Part shown: piece by piece, positions 42,898-54,611 of the stretch
Position numbering within the stretch: the stretch's first letter is position 1
Layout: every line of letters begins with the position of its first letter
Origin: Macrolepiota albuminosa
Lineage: Eukaryota > Basidiomycota > Agaricomycetes > Agaricales > Agaricaceae
Direction of reading: 5' to 3'
Assembly (NCBI GenBank): GCA_027475525.1
Contig: JAMWFC010000122.1
Coordinates: forward strand, 310,001 to 374,000
Length of the DNA: 64,000 bases
Made by a program: the position numbers and the translations under genes
The notes under the pieces: model-generated
Databases searched by the model: none
The model's input: the letters and a program-made list of their open reading frames with translations, nothing else
Told to the model about the DNA's origin: nothing

Positions 42898-45800
42898 TCC
42901 GGGGTTGCTCAATGCGTGCCGTTGGCCCTTCACATCTTTTTAGACTGTTTGTCATAAAGTCTGTCAAATGAAGGCGGCTACAAACGTGCGTGTCAAAGTA
43001 ACAAAGGACTCTAACAATGTCTTTTGTTTGGAAATGCTATCGGACAATAACAATGTTCTTAGCTCAAAAGTTTAAATCCTAGGCTACGACCATTGTTACC
43101 ACTCCCAGGCAGGCCGAAACATTTCTGTTCACGGATAGCAACCCCGTCAAGAAACATTAAAGTGCCAATGAGATGGGCCGACGCCGGCCGGGACCGGCCA
43201 TCCTTCTTCACACCCATTCCCCCACATTGATCCACGAGGCTTGAGCACCTGCTCATGGGCCAGAATGCTCATGCGCACCGCACGTTTCTGATACTGAGAT
43301 CGTCCCTCCCTGTACCAACGATTCTGCTTGCGATACTAAGTATACCCATCTCCAAGGAGTCCAACCATGACGAATTCATTTCACAAAATGGCTCCTAAAG
43401 TCTATTGTTTCTCATGGTGCCCTTCGGCTGCCACATACAATGTCTGAGGTTGCCACGGTTGACGCATCTCCGCAGGTATCAAAGAACAATCTTTCAGACA
43501 AATCAAAGACCCACGTCTTATGACTATTTTAGTCGACGTTTTGTTCTAGGCATTGTCTCTTAAACAAAAACGGATCCACTGTAATTGTACCCATGCTCCG
43601 GACGTCAGTTCTTGCCAACGACACATGGTATCGCTTTTGACCCAGGAGACGCCGTCAGACTCCTATCTTGCCAGATCTTTCACACACCTTTATTGACAAC
43701 CAGCCATCCGCATTGTCCAGGTTTCCGTATATGGATTTCTTTTCTTCCTCGCGTCTTTGTCGCATTAAGACCTCGATTCGGCCAGAGCTAAATATAACCC
43801 TTGATATATTTAACGAAGCTCGAGGCCGCTTTGTGGGGGTTTGATATGTTTCAATACAGTGACCCACACTCCGAGCTTATCAAACGGATCTGGCGTGCAT
43901 GGGACCTACAAGTACTCGATCGACGACTGATGTACATACATCACTCAAGGTTGTCCCAATGAAAGTCCGTTGTTTTTAACGTGGTCGATCTCACTAAGCG
44001 TTGTGTAAGAGCGCCTCGGTGCCTCGTCACTCTTGGCTCATCGTGGCAACCCCTGACACTTCGCAAACCCTTACATGAAAACATTCCGTTCACTATCTTC
44101 GGTACCTAACGCGTCGACGGCTTGTTTTGGCACTTTTTCAAATATATGGATGTTCCGTAATTCACGCATTTCACACTCCCTGACGCAATAGGAGGAGAAT
44201 TGCTGCCGCGTCACCTTTGGCACAAAGAGACGTCGCAAGGCTCATATCATACCTTATACACATATCATCAACAACCGGTATCCGCATTGTCCCGGATATG
44301 ATCTTTTTTTGTCTTTCACGCGTCTGAGACGCACGACGAGGCTTGACCAGAGTAAAGAATAACGATAGGTCATCTTTGACGAACGAAGCCCGAGGTTGCT
44401 TTTGTTAATTGGTGTTGTTCTGTTGTACGTAAGGACTTCAAAACGTCTTACTTCATAACCAAGGCTTATCATTCGATCCAGTGCACATGGAACGGATAGA
44501 CTAGGGGCGTGGCGTTGTTCTACATTCATTCAAAGTCGTCTCAATGTAACTTACTACATTTGTCGTCCCCACGAAGTCTAGCGCCTCGCTGTCTAGTCTT
44601 TTTTGGGTAGATTGCGGTATTCGTGACAGCCAAGCAATCTTTGCATGACGTACAGCTCATTGTCCTCCAGCCTGCGCCTCCAGGCCTACCCTATCCCGTT
44701 ATGAATCGGCTATGTACAGACCCCGACCGATGTACGAAATCTGCTGTTCAGTTTCTGAATCTTGTATGCGAAGGCTGCCATGGTCGGGCACAGCACCTGC
44801 CCGTAACCTACATCGCTTACGCTTGTCTTCTAAACAACGGCCGACAACGCGTCCTATCTACACTAATTTCTTGGCATACTAGCTTGGGTTAACTCGGTTG
44901 GCACTTCTGTACCCTCTGTTAATCTGTTAATGGATACAGTTTCTTTTCATGCAGGCTCTGGACGCCGAGCGCTGACTATCATTCGTCACGACTGAAAACA
45001 GGACGGTGTCCATAGACCAGAATGAATGAGAATTGGGATTCCGGATCATACGGCTACTACCAAAGCCTGTCACCTTGTCGTCAATGTCCTTAATTTTATG
45101 ACGTTGTAGTCATAGCTCCCATCCGACGAGAATAAGCTAAATACTCAGTAATTTACTCTCGTTCACTGTCTGGTTTGTCAAATAGCTTGTTAAAAGCCTT
45201 TTGTCGTGTACACTGACCATGGGAATGTTTAGGTCTATTTTATTGGACGCTCAGACAAGACTTGTTTGGTTTTTCTGTAATTTATTTTTAGATAAGTCTC
45301 GTGGTCTCCTTGGATCCGATCCTTGGAAACTCCCTAAATCTGGATCCGATTTTGAAATTCAAGTATGTAGAAAATTTTTCTGAAGAACGTTCAGGCCTTG
45401 ACCTGAAGCAACAAGTACCAGCAACTTCCAAGACTTCTAAGGTGTCTAGACTTAAGCGTCAGGCGGAAGACAATTAGAAGCCAGCATCCTTGGCAAACCC
45501 CGGGCCGAGTCCAAGCCGTTGATCTGATACTCTAATCGATTGCCATTATCAGGTTCGTTTGACTTGGTGATGGAGAGAGATCGAGGAATTAGAAGGTGGC
45601 GTAAGTCTATCCTTGCCTGCTGAGTCAACTGAACAGAAGCTTCCATTTGGTTGCCTGTCTGGCTGATATTTCTGCTTTTTCTCATTCCAGCTGTTGAGCA
45701 ATATTAATCGATAACCTCGATTTCGTCTTTGTTCTTTGTTTCCGAGTCTTCCGATAACATTAGCCGCATGGGGAACGGTCACTTTGATTGGAAGTCGATC

Positions 45801-46099
45801 TTGATCGACTCTGAAAAATCTCCTCTGCCTCTCATGACAAGCACAGTTTTCGTTTCACACCGGCGCGTCGAGGATTCCTAAAAGGCTATGTAATGTGTAT
45901 GTAACCTGGTCAGTCGAATATGATTACAGTGAGCCTTCCATTTAGTCAAAAGTGAGCTCGAGTACTGATGGTGCCTCATTAAAACCCTGAACCGCACCGG
46001 CTTCACTTTTGATGCGGACTTTCACGGGCTACTACGCACTTGTGCTGACAAGTTGTACGATAAAAAATTTCCGCTCAAGTCGTATGCCGGACGCTCAAG
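42898..46099. other. Intergenic region between the divergent AA9 and MFS genes
   Basis: About 3.2 kb, ordinary base composition with frequent CpG, unlike the repeats. No gene is supportable; frames are short and lack domains. It serves both promoters and contains a diverged duplicated segment (listed separately). Confidence 0.6.
43690..44605. repeat. Diverged direct duplication of about 340 bp
   Basis: About 43690-44035 and 44262-44605 share ordered blocks: ATCCGCATTGTCC, AACGAAGC(T/C)CGAGG, GCTTATCA, CA(A/T)GGA and AGCGCCTCG, with many substitutions between them. Origin unknown; could be an old transposon end or a duplicated promoter segment. Confidence 0.5.
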
Positions 46100-46107
46100 T
46101 ATAAAAG
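46100..46107 (+). promoter_or_regulatory. TATA box of the MFS gene
   Basis: TATAAAAG, 113 bp upstream of the ATG. Confidence 0.65.
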
Positions 46108-46212
46108 AAGGCCCAGAGCCAAGATGGTCCTGCTGTCCCGGATATTTCCTCACTTTCGGCTGTCTGCCGCCCCATACCCCATACTCTGCGACCGAGGGAC
46201 TCGCACGTAATC

Positions 46213-48099
46213 ATGTCATCATCTGAACTTGATGCTGAGTATGCCAAAAAGGCTGGGGATGTAGAGGAGCAGACGACGCCTGCCAACACCATCGTCGAGA
46301 CTTCATCGAATGAGAAGGAGACTGTCGAGGAACTGGCGAAGAGGGAAGGAGTCAAGCTTGTGGAGTTTGAAGCGGGGAAGGGAGAAAATCCTAGGGAGTG
46401 GAACTCGGGGAAGAGATGGTACGTTTGCATTTACCTCTTGGTCGGTCAAAAAGCAGACTTGCGACAGGTTCATCACCCTCGCCACATCTTTACTCTGCTT
46501 GGCGGTTGCAATTGGAAGTTCAATCATCACGGGAGAGTGAGTTCTATCTATTTTTTTCGGGGGTTTCATGGGGGTTAATCTATCTTCTATCAGTATGGAA
46601 GGCGCAGCCCGAGACTTGCACGCCCCACAGGAGGTCATCAACCTCACAGTGTCATGTTTCGTCCTTGGCTTCGGCATAGGGTAATTCCCTCCCTTTTCTT
46701 TTTCTATCATGAAATTAATCTTGCGACATTATAGGCCACTGTTCTTTGCTCCCTTGTCTGAAGTTATCGGCCGCAAACCGATATACTGCGTCTCAATATT
46801 CTTTTTCTTCATCTTCACACTCCCTTCTGCACTCGCACAAAACGCTGCTACTATCGTCATTGGCCGTCTACTCGCCGGACTCGCTGCTTCAGCACCGATC
46901 GCTAACGTTGGTGGAACGATCTCTGATATCTGGAGCGTGGAAGAGCGCGGTATTCCCATGGCTATCTTCTCCGGGACTATCTTGTCAGCATCTCGCCCCT
47001 CTTCTTATATAACACACCATTTATTTTAATTCCTTCATGCAGCCTCGGCCCATGTCTCGGACCCATCCTCGGCAGTTGGATCGGCCAGCGCGCAGGCTGG
47101 CGATGGATCTACTGGGTCCTTTTCATCCTCATTGGCGTTGTCTTCGTCCTTACCCTCTTCGTCCCTGAGACATACGCTCCGGTTCTTATGAAGAAGAAGG
47201 CCCAACGCCTACGCAAGGAGACCGGCGACGATAGCTACAACACCAGGGCTGAGATGGACCGTCTCCCCTTCTCAACGACGCTCAAGGTCGCCCTTACTCG
47301 CCCCTTGATCATGATGGTCACGGAACCGATTGTTCTTTTCTTCTCCTTCTGTGTGTACTTTTTTTTTCTAGTTATTCTTTAACGCGAAGAGCTGACGACC
47401 GCATGTTCGATTAGATCTGTCGTTTGTGTACTCCCTGCTTTACCTTCTCTTCTTCGCATTCCCTGTCGCCTTTGCCCGGGTACGAGGTTGGTCGATGGGC
47501 ATGACCGGTACATCGTTCGTCAGTATCATGCTTGGTATCCTCCTTGCGCTCTCCGCCCTTCCCTATCAAGAAGTTCTTTACCGCCGTGTCACAAAGAACG
47601 GCAACTTCCCCGAGGCTAGGCTCTTCCCTATGTTGTTCGGTTGCGCGTACGTTCATTCTCCCATATCGTATTGTAGCTGGCTCAGCTTACGAAATATCTC
47701 TCCAGTCTCCTTCCCATCTCCCTTTTCATCTTCGCGTTCACTGGTGGCAATCCTGCGATCCACTGGATCGTCGTATGCATCTCAGGCGCACTCTTCGGCA
47801 TTTCCATGATCCTCATCTACGTCGCTGCAAACTCCTACATCATCGACTCGTACTCCACTTTCCCTGCCTCCGCCATGGCCGCTAAGACCCTCATGCGCTC
47901 AATTATCGGAGCCACCATCCCCCTTTGGGTCGATCAGATGTACGAGAACATGGGTTTCCAGTGGGGAGGTCTCTTGCTTGCCCTCGTCTCCTGTGTGATC
48001 ACCCCGATTCCCTATGTGTTCTTCGCCTATGGTGAACGGATCAGGCTCAGGAGTCGCATGACCAATAAGTCGAAGAGGATCCGGGATGTCGCTAATTAA
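46213..48099 (+). CDS. MFS drug/polyamine:H+ antiporter (DHA1 type)
   Basis: Twelve-helix plasma-membrane exporter of the major facilitator superfamily. Exons 46213-46418, 46468-46536, 46594-46680, 46735-46983, 47043-47350, 47415-47646 and 47706-48099 total 1545 nt (514 aa); all six introns are 49-64 nt and GT-AG, and each junction keeps frame. The N-terminal 65 residues are acidic and cytosolic, ending NPREWNSGKRW as in DHA1 members. Helix 1 is FITLATSLLCLAVAIGSSII. The DHA1 signature FFAPLSEVIGRKPIY lies between helices 2 and 3, and LGPCLGPILGSWIGQRAGWR in helix 5. The C-terminus is basic. Substrate cannot be told from sequence; drugs, polyamines or secondary metabolites are possible. No lesion. 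Confidence 0.93.
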
Positions 48100-48530
48100 A
48101 GAATGGATGATGATGACTTGAAAAGATGTAATCATGCCACTTGCCCTCATGTAAAACGTCCGTTGGACGGACACGACACTCACTGAACTCCTTCTCTTTC
48201 AACCCTTTTTTTGTTATTTTGCATTTTTTTTTACTCTTTTCTGGTAATCATCTTCAAGACGAGCGGATTACGTCGGATAGAACTATCATCACCTACATAT
48301 AATTACTGCACATGGATGCGATACATACTATCTCGTTATAGATCGTCTGTAGCAATCAATGTAATACACAAGTTTGAAGGGTAGAATTGATATGGAGTAG
48401 TAGAACTCCAATAATTTGTGAAAACATATATTGATGTTGTGGCCAAAGAGCTGTATGAACCTGAAAAATAGGTATGTATTATTACCCTTCGCCTGTTCTT
48501 GCGGCAGCATAAATGGCGTAGATGAACGTT

Positions 48531-49100
48531 CAAAACCTGGATTTCGCAAAGTTTGTACTCGTTGCGATCTTTGTTAATTTCCAAATTCCTTCATCCACAA
48601 GAGATTCATGCAAAAGATCCGGTAGCCAGCTCGGATTATCCAGAGACTCCAGTGCCTGCTCCTCCTTTGTTAGGTTCAAGCTTGCTTCAGTTGTCGTATC
48701 TACTGTAGCTGTCGGAGGCTAGAGCGAAAAAAGCTGACCGTGGAGAATGCGAGGGTGGCTACGAGAGGTGGGAGAGCTGACCAAAGACTATTAAAAGCTG
48801 ACCGCTGAGGAAGAGCGTGACAAAACACGACTTGTTCATTTGGTTACGAATGTGGGCAATACTAACTTGTAATTACATAATTAAAATGTGATGCACCTCT
48901 CACCAAATCCAGCCTTTGACAGTAGCAGGTGTATGCACCATCCCTGACTTGTGAAACAAATACAAGCTTGTTTCAGTCATCACATCTATTGTAGCGGGCA
49001 CATGCACCATCTCTAACTCATGAAAGAATTTGGAAGCATTCTTGGTTAAGTTCAAGCTTGCTTCAGTCGTAATATTTAGTGTAGCAGGCACATGTGCCAT
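48531..49100 (-). pseudogene. Decayed coding fragment with imperfect repeats
   Basis: Two minus-strand pieces share the motif TTEASLNLTK. One (about 48725-48531) is a 65-codon open frame without an ATG, ending in TNFAKSRF. The other (49100-48900) has three imperfect units of about 75-87 bp around MAHVPAT, MVHVPAT and MVHTPAT. No known domain recognised. Either the end of a decayed gene with internal repeats or transposon coding debris. Confidence 0.4.
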
Positions 49101-49435
49101 CTCTGACTTATGAAAAAATTTAGAAGCAAGACAAGGTATTTTGCATAGCTACAATAAAAAAAGCAATGTGGGTTTCAATCAGCCTCCATAGTAAGAGGTT
49201 GCAGGGCACCTTCACTGTCAACCACAGTGCACTTGATGCAATGGATGGGAAAGTTATCTAGATTTTACCAGTTCACCGCCCTTTGCCAATGCTTAGCCTC
49301 TTAGTGACAGCTAACTTCCTTTACTATAAATACTTATTTTTTGTTAGTAGCACATCATCAATTTGGCAATAGAGATTGCATTTTAGTCACCATACACAAC
49401 AGACTATCTTTTGTTAACTGTGTTGGCAAGAGGAC
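49101..49435. other. Spacer without recognisable gene
   Basis: AT-rich, CpG-poor, no open frame with domains. Likely repeat debris next to the gypsy C nest. Confidence 0.4.
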
Positions 49436-50083
49436 TCTTGTCAGGAGACTCCTCATTTCTTCCTTCTTTCACTCCTTATCTCTTCACTCTTCTTTCATTC
49501 ATTCTCTTATTTCTTCTGTCATTCTTTTATTTTACTGCTTCTACTCTTTCAACACTATCTATTGGTGCTGTAAGGGCGATCTCTAGAGGCTGTGGCTCAG
49601 TCACACAGCTGGCAGAGGGAGATCCAAAGAGAACAAGTCTAAGGATTCCCTATGTCAGGTTGGATGCTTCTGGGGCCTCTGAAGCATGAGAAACAACTGT
49701 ACAGTACAACAAAACCTTAAAAACTCAAAAATTGCCTACACAAACAATTGCACAAATAAGGGGCAAACTCTGGCAAACTCTGGCTTATATAAGTGGTCTG
49801 GAAGTGGTGCTGAGGGGCCCACACTTGTCTGAATGGTGGCTAAAGAACCAGAGCATCTCAAGGGCTGAGAGTAGTACTAACAGATAGTGTTGAAAGAATA
49901 GAAACAGTAAAATGAAATAATATCAGAAGAAATAAGAGAATGAATGAAGGGAGAGTGAAGATAGTGTTGAAAGAATAGAAACAGTAAAATGAAATAATAT
50001 CAGAAGAAATAAGAGAATGAATGAAGGGAGAGTGAAGAAATAAGGAGTGAGAAAAGGAAGAAATGAGGAGTCTCCTGACAGTA
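49436..50083. repeat. Inverted repeat arms around a reversed gypsy C LTR
   Basis: A 123-bp arm (49436-49558, from TCAGGAGACTCC to CAACACTATC) is repeated in reverse complement at 49959-50083. Between them lies a minus-strand LTR of the gypsy C family (about 49565-49882, TGTTAGTACT... to ...TTACAGCA). The right arm contains a 77-bp duplication, a probable contig join, so the palindrome needs checking. Confidence 0.7.
49882..50035. repeat. 77-bp tandem duplication in the inverted arm
   Basis: Copies start at 49882 and 49959. Confidence 0.95.
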
Positions 50084-50865
50084 CTATTCTTAGCCCTTGA
50101 GGTGCTCCAGTTCTTTAGCTACCATTCAGACAAGTGTGGGCCCTTCAGCACCACTTCCAGACTGCTTATATAAGCCAGAGTTTGCCTTTCTGACTTCTAA
50201 AGTCCGGAGTTTTCCTGCCTTGTTTGCATAGTTGTTTGGTTAGTCAATTTTCGAGTTTTTAAGGTTTTGTTGTACTGTACAGTTGTTTCTCATGCTTCAG
50301 AAGCCCCAGAAGTGTCCAACCTGGCATAGGGAATCCCTAGACTTGTTCTCTTTGGATCTCCCTGTTGGAGTAGGTGTGACGTCACCACGACAAACACTCA
50401 AGACGCCAAGCCAGGAACTACCCTTCACACTGTGACGGGCTCTCTTCACACTATAAGTGGGCCAAGGCACGCGCCCTTTCACACTTAGACAATGGACGAA
50501 ATAGCGTATATAAACGGACATGTAGATACGACACCCTCAGTCACTTATACGAGACTGAGGGTGAGCAACTTAAACTACTTTATACTTACAAATAACTGAC
50601 TATATCTCGACAGGATCTGATTATAACTCTGTATAGGTATAGTCTACAATACAGTCACTTATACAAGACTGAGGTATCTGATTATAACTCTGTATAGTTC
50701 CTATACAAGGTCTAAGCTACTGGTCTCGAACTCTAACAACTCTAACACTCCCTCTGCCAGGTGAGTAGTTATTATGATATTGTCAGTACATACTCTAATA
50801 CACTTTGGATCTCCCTCTGCCAGCTGTGTGACTGAGCCACAGCCTCCAGAGGTTGTCCTTACAGC
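50076..50865 (+). repeat. 5' LTR of gypsy C
   Basis: Begins TGACAGTACTATTC and ends CCTTACAGCA, matching the reversed copy at 49565-49882. It is interrupted by a copia solo LTR (50363-50747), after which a short stretch (about 50761-50823) partly repeats TTTGGATCTCCCTCTGCCAG before the LTR resumes. Confidence 0.75.
50363..50747 (+). repeat. Copia-type solo LTR
   Basis: 385 bp, TGTTGGAG...TCTAACA, flanked by the 5-bp duplication CTCCC (50358-50362 and 50748-50752). It holds a TATATAAA promoter-like site (50499-50506) and an inverted ACCCTCAGT / ACTGAGGGT pair like the copia relic at 5.6 kb. The internal region was lost by LTR-LTR recombination. Confidence 0.85.
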
Positions 50866-51010
50866 AGAACAAGTCTCTACATTTCGGTCTGGGAGCCCCC
50901 TTCAGCCTGCTTGAGCCCTCTCTTGCCTCTTTACCTTACAGCAGAACAAGTCTCTACATTTCGGTCTGGGAGCCCCCTTCAGCCTGCTTGAGCCCTCTCT
51001 TGCCTCTTTA
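50857..51010. repeat. 77-bp tandem duplication at the gypsy C LTR border
   Basis: Identical copies start at 50857 and 50934, just at the LTR end. Confidence 0.95.
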
Positions 51011-51054
51011 GGTCCCTCCCCCACTGGATTACTCCCTGCCCCTCTGTTGCTTCT

Positions 51055-52190
51055 ATGACCCAACCAGCCCCCTCAGACACTCCCCTGGACGCTTCTGCCC
51101 CTCAGGATGATGCCTGGGGTCGCTTGCTTGCTCTGGAGACTCAGGTGCAGACTACTCAAGCTTCCCTCACCCTCCACACCACTGAACTTGCTGGATTATG
51201 TCAGGCCACAGACACCATCTCCCATTCCCTTCAGGCCCTCTTAGAGCACCTCCCTCTTGCTCCTACCCCTCTCCAGACACCTCCAGTTAGGGCTGACACA
51301 CCCCCAGTCCCTTGCCTTGGGGCCTCCCCCCCAGTTCATACCAATATTCCTCGCCCAGCACTCTCAGATGCATTCAATGGTGACCGAGCAATAGGCGAGT
51401 GTTTTCTGCAGTCCTGCATCACCTATATTCAGCTCAGTGGTGAGGCTTTTCCCTCTGATGCTCTCAAAATTGCTTGGGTTCTTTCTTACATGAAGTCTGG
51501 GCAAGCTTCATCATACGTGCTACAAGTCTTTCGACGTCCTGGAGGAGTGGAGAGTTTTGGAAGTTGGAATCAGTTTGAGAAGGAGTTTTGGACAGAGTTC
51601 TTCCCCTTGGACCCTGCTAAGGTGGCAGCCCTCACTCTCCAAGATCCTCATTGATATGGGCAGGGGAAGCAGACTCTAGATAAGTATATTGACTCTTTCA
51701 GAGCTCTTGCTGAACAGGCCTGCTATCCAGATGGTCTTCAGCTCTGTCTCACCTTCCGAGATGGCCTCCTTCCCTCTCTCATGGACCGGATTGACAGCAT
51801 GGTTGAGGGATGACCTGACAATACAAGTATTGAGACCTGGTATCAGGTAGCATGGAATCAGTGGCAGCTCATGGAGTTACAATGTGAGCTTCATTGTGGA
51901 ACTGTCCCTTGCTCCACTGCACAGGCATCTTTTCCTGCTCATTATCCCATCCAGCCCTCCTTTCCATTTTGCACTCCACCCCCAGCTCAGGTACCTGTGG
52001 CACGTCCCCTCCCTCTTGGAGTACCTATGGACATTGACACCTCTCATCAACGTTCCTCCCTTCCTCTCCTCTGCCATTGCTGTGGGAAGCCTGGTCACTT
52101 TGCTTGATGTTGTCCCCAGGGGTTGGAGGTGCACTATCTCTCAGCTTTAGAGCAGGAAGAGCTCCTTCTCCAGCTCCTTGCTGCCTGAGA
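51055..52190 (+). pseudogene. Gypsy C gag, with premature stops
   Basis: Opens MTQPAPSDTPLDASAPQDD, with a coiled segment, then the capsid region (RPALSDAFNGDRAIGECFLQ, FGSWNQFEKEFWTEFFPLDP). The frame continues past TGA stops at about 51652 and 51811. The zinc knuckle near 52072 reads CHCCGKPGHFA-stop-CC: the CCHC spacing is intact, but one residue is now TGA. Without the stops it would be an ordinary Gag of about 380 aa. Confidence 0.85.
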
Positions 52191-52286
52191 CATTTGAGGA
52201 AACCCCTCCCCAGATGTACAGACTGAAACAGAACCTTTGGATAAGTCCTTGGGTCCTGTGGAAGCTGTAGCAGAACCATTGGATGG

Positions 52287-52440
52287 GTCCTTTGGTTCTG
52301 CAGGGGAGAGTTTTCAATAGAGCAATGGATGAGTTGTATGCCTCTGCTGCCTGGTGCTAATCAGTCCTTTGGTTCTGCAGGGGAGAGTTTTCAATAGAGC
52401 AATGGATGAGTTGTATGCCTCTGCTGCCTGGTGCTAATCA
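52287..52440. repeat. 77-bp tandem duplication in gypsy C
   Basis: Copies start at 52287 and 52364, between gag and protease; it shifts the frame there. Confidence 0.95.
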
Positions 52441-52639
52441 GTTTACATGTCTATCAGTAGAATCTTCTAATGTATCGCTCCCTGTTTCTGATTCTCTGAC
52501 TGAAACTGTAAGCACCCTCTCTGACGTACAGAATACCCCCTTGGTCCAAGCCTCAGCTAAGACCTCCTCTCCTCCTTCTCCTGTCCAATGACCATGTGTC
52601 CCAGCCTAAGAACAATGTCTTCCTCATTGCTATGTTGTT

Positions 52640-54611
52640 GCCTCCACTCTCTCTCCCAACTCTCCACATCTGAATGTGGAGATTGAGACAACTGACACTC
52701 AGCAGACTCAAAGCGTCATAGCTCTCTTGGACAGTGGTGCTACTGGACTCTTCCTGGACACCCATTATGTGTAACAACACCAGCTCACTACCCAACCCCT
52801 CTCTCACCCTATTTCAGTCTATAACATTGACAGTACACTCAATGAAGCTGGATCCATCCTCTCAGTGGTGGATTTAGTCCTTTGTTATCAGACTCATTCT
52901 GAGCATGCTGTCTTTGTGGTCACCAGCCTAGGAAAGCAGGACATGATACTTGGGGTCTCCTGGCTGCGTGATCACAATCCTGAGATTGACTGGGCCAAGA
53001 GTAAGGTGAGCATGAGCCGCTGCCCTTGATGGTATTCCACATGTGCCAAGGAAGTTAAAGAGGAGCATAGAGAGTCAGTCTGTGAGCATGCTGCTATCTG
53101 GGCCTGCTGAGTTGGACACCTCCCCTTTGCAGACCTCAACCTACTAGATCCTCCTCCTCTGGCATTTCCTTATAGAGAGGCCCTCTATGAGGACGTTCGA
53201 GGTGTAGTGAGTGAAGCCCAGATGGAAGATGGATGCAAGGGTGAATTTGGGTGTGCTCCTGACCCAGAGTCTCCAGACAAGGCTATTCAGACAGGTGATA
53301 GAATTTATGCAAGTACCTTACAACCTCCACCAACGGTAGCAGAGATTAGAGCTAGCCAAACTACTTCCCAGCGGCTAGCCCAGGCATTTGCTGCCAACTC
53401 TGCTCCTAAGTTGTTCCGAGATGCAGTTCCTCATCACCTGCAAGACTTTGAGGGTGTTTTCTCTAAGGCATCATTTGACTCCCTGCCTAAGCATAAGCAG
53501 TGGGACCATGCAATTGAGCTTATGCCCAATGCTGAGCTCTCTAGCTGCAAGGTCTATCCTCTCTCTCCCAGAGAACAGGATGAGCTTGATGCCTTTTTGC
53601 AGGAGAATTTAGACTCTGGTTGCATCCATCCCTCAAAGTCTCTAATGACCTCTCTAGTCTTCTTCATTAAGAAGAAGGATGGATCTCTACATCTGGTTCA
53701 GGACTACCGAGTCTTGAATGCAATGACTGTGAAGAATTGCTACCCCTTACCACTCATTTCAGAGCTTGTCAACAACCTCCGAGGTGCATGCTACTTTACC
53801 AAGTTGGATGTCCACTGGGGCTACAACAACGTGCACATCAAAGAAGGTGATGAGTGGAAGGCAGCATTCCAAACAAATTGTGGACTCTTTGAACCTCTGG
53901 TAATGTTCTTTGGCCTCACTAATAGCCCTGCCACCTTCCAGACTATGATGAACAACATTTTCTGAGACCTCATAGCGGAAGGTATTGTGTGTGTATACCT
54001 TGATGATATCCTCATCTATACCAAAACTCTAGAGGAGGATCGTCAGATTATATGCATTGTACTGGAACATCTTCACCAACACCAGCTCTATCTTAAGCCA
54101 GAGAAATGCGAGTTTGAGCAGACTAAGGTTGAATATCTTGAACTGATCATCTCTCATAGAATGGCTGAGATGGACCCAGTCAAGGTGGCTGGTGTGGCAG
54201 AGTGGCCAGAGCCTAAGAACAAGAAGAAGGTTCAGGCCTTTCTGGGGTTCACCAACTTCTACCAGAGGGTTATTCAGGATTTCTCACACTATGCCCAGCC
54301 CCTCTTCAATCTCACCACTAAGGACACTCTTTGGCACTGGGATGCAGCACAGCAGACAGCCTTTGATGCCCTTAAACAGGCAGTCACTTCAAAGCCTGTC
54401 CTCCTATTCCTAGATGATGACTCTCCCTTCCATGTCAAAGCTGATAGCTCAGATTTTGCTACTGGAGCCATTCTCTCTCAGCAGTCAAGGGATGATGGTA
54501 AGTGGCATTCTGTAGCCCTCTTGAAACAAAGTCAAGAGCTTCAGGTCACACCAAGAGCTTTAGGTCACACAAGAGAACCAGATCAGAATATGATTCTAGT
54601 CCTACGAAGTG
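52640..54611 (+). pseudogene. Gypsy C protease, RT and RNase H start, truncated
   Basis: Protease triad LLDSGATGLFLDTHYV near 52715, then GVSWLRDHNPEIDW. RT runs 53207-53965 and 53987-54600 in one frame, separated by a single TGA: FFIKKKDGSLHLVQDYRVLN, FTKLDVHWGYNNVHIKEGDE, TNSPATFQTMMNNIF, catalytic CVYLDDILIYT. RNase H starts with FHVKADSSDFATGAILSQQ and is cut off at 54611 by gypsy D. Further stops occur upstream (about 52770 and 53107). The catalytic residues themselves are intact. Confidence 0.88.

Larger units (their letters stand above)
50076..54611 (+). mobile_element. Ty3/gypsy retrotransposon C, 5' portion
   Basis: 5' LTR, gag, protease, RT and the start of RNase H in the plus strand. 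It is cut at 54611 by the LTR of gypsy D; the remainder (RNase H end, integrase, 3' LTR) should lie beyond the right edge of the window, after gypsy D. Nearly all premature stops are TGA in an otherwise preserved frame. Confidence 0.85.

Noticed and set aside
48900..49100. CRISPR-like array
   Set aside because: Only three diverged, coding-like units with no constant spacer length, and the genome is eukaryotic.
54526..54580. Short repeat CAAGAGCTT(C/T)AGGTCACAC as a further join artefact
   Set aside because: Imperfect and about 24 bp apart; ordinary local duplication.
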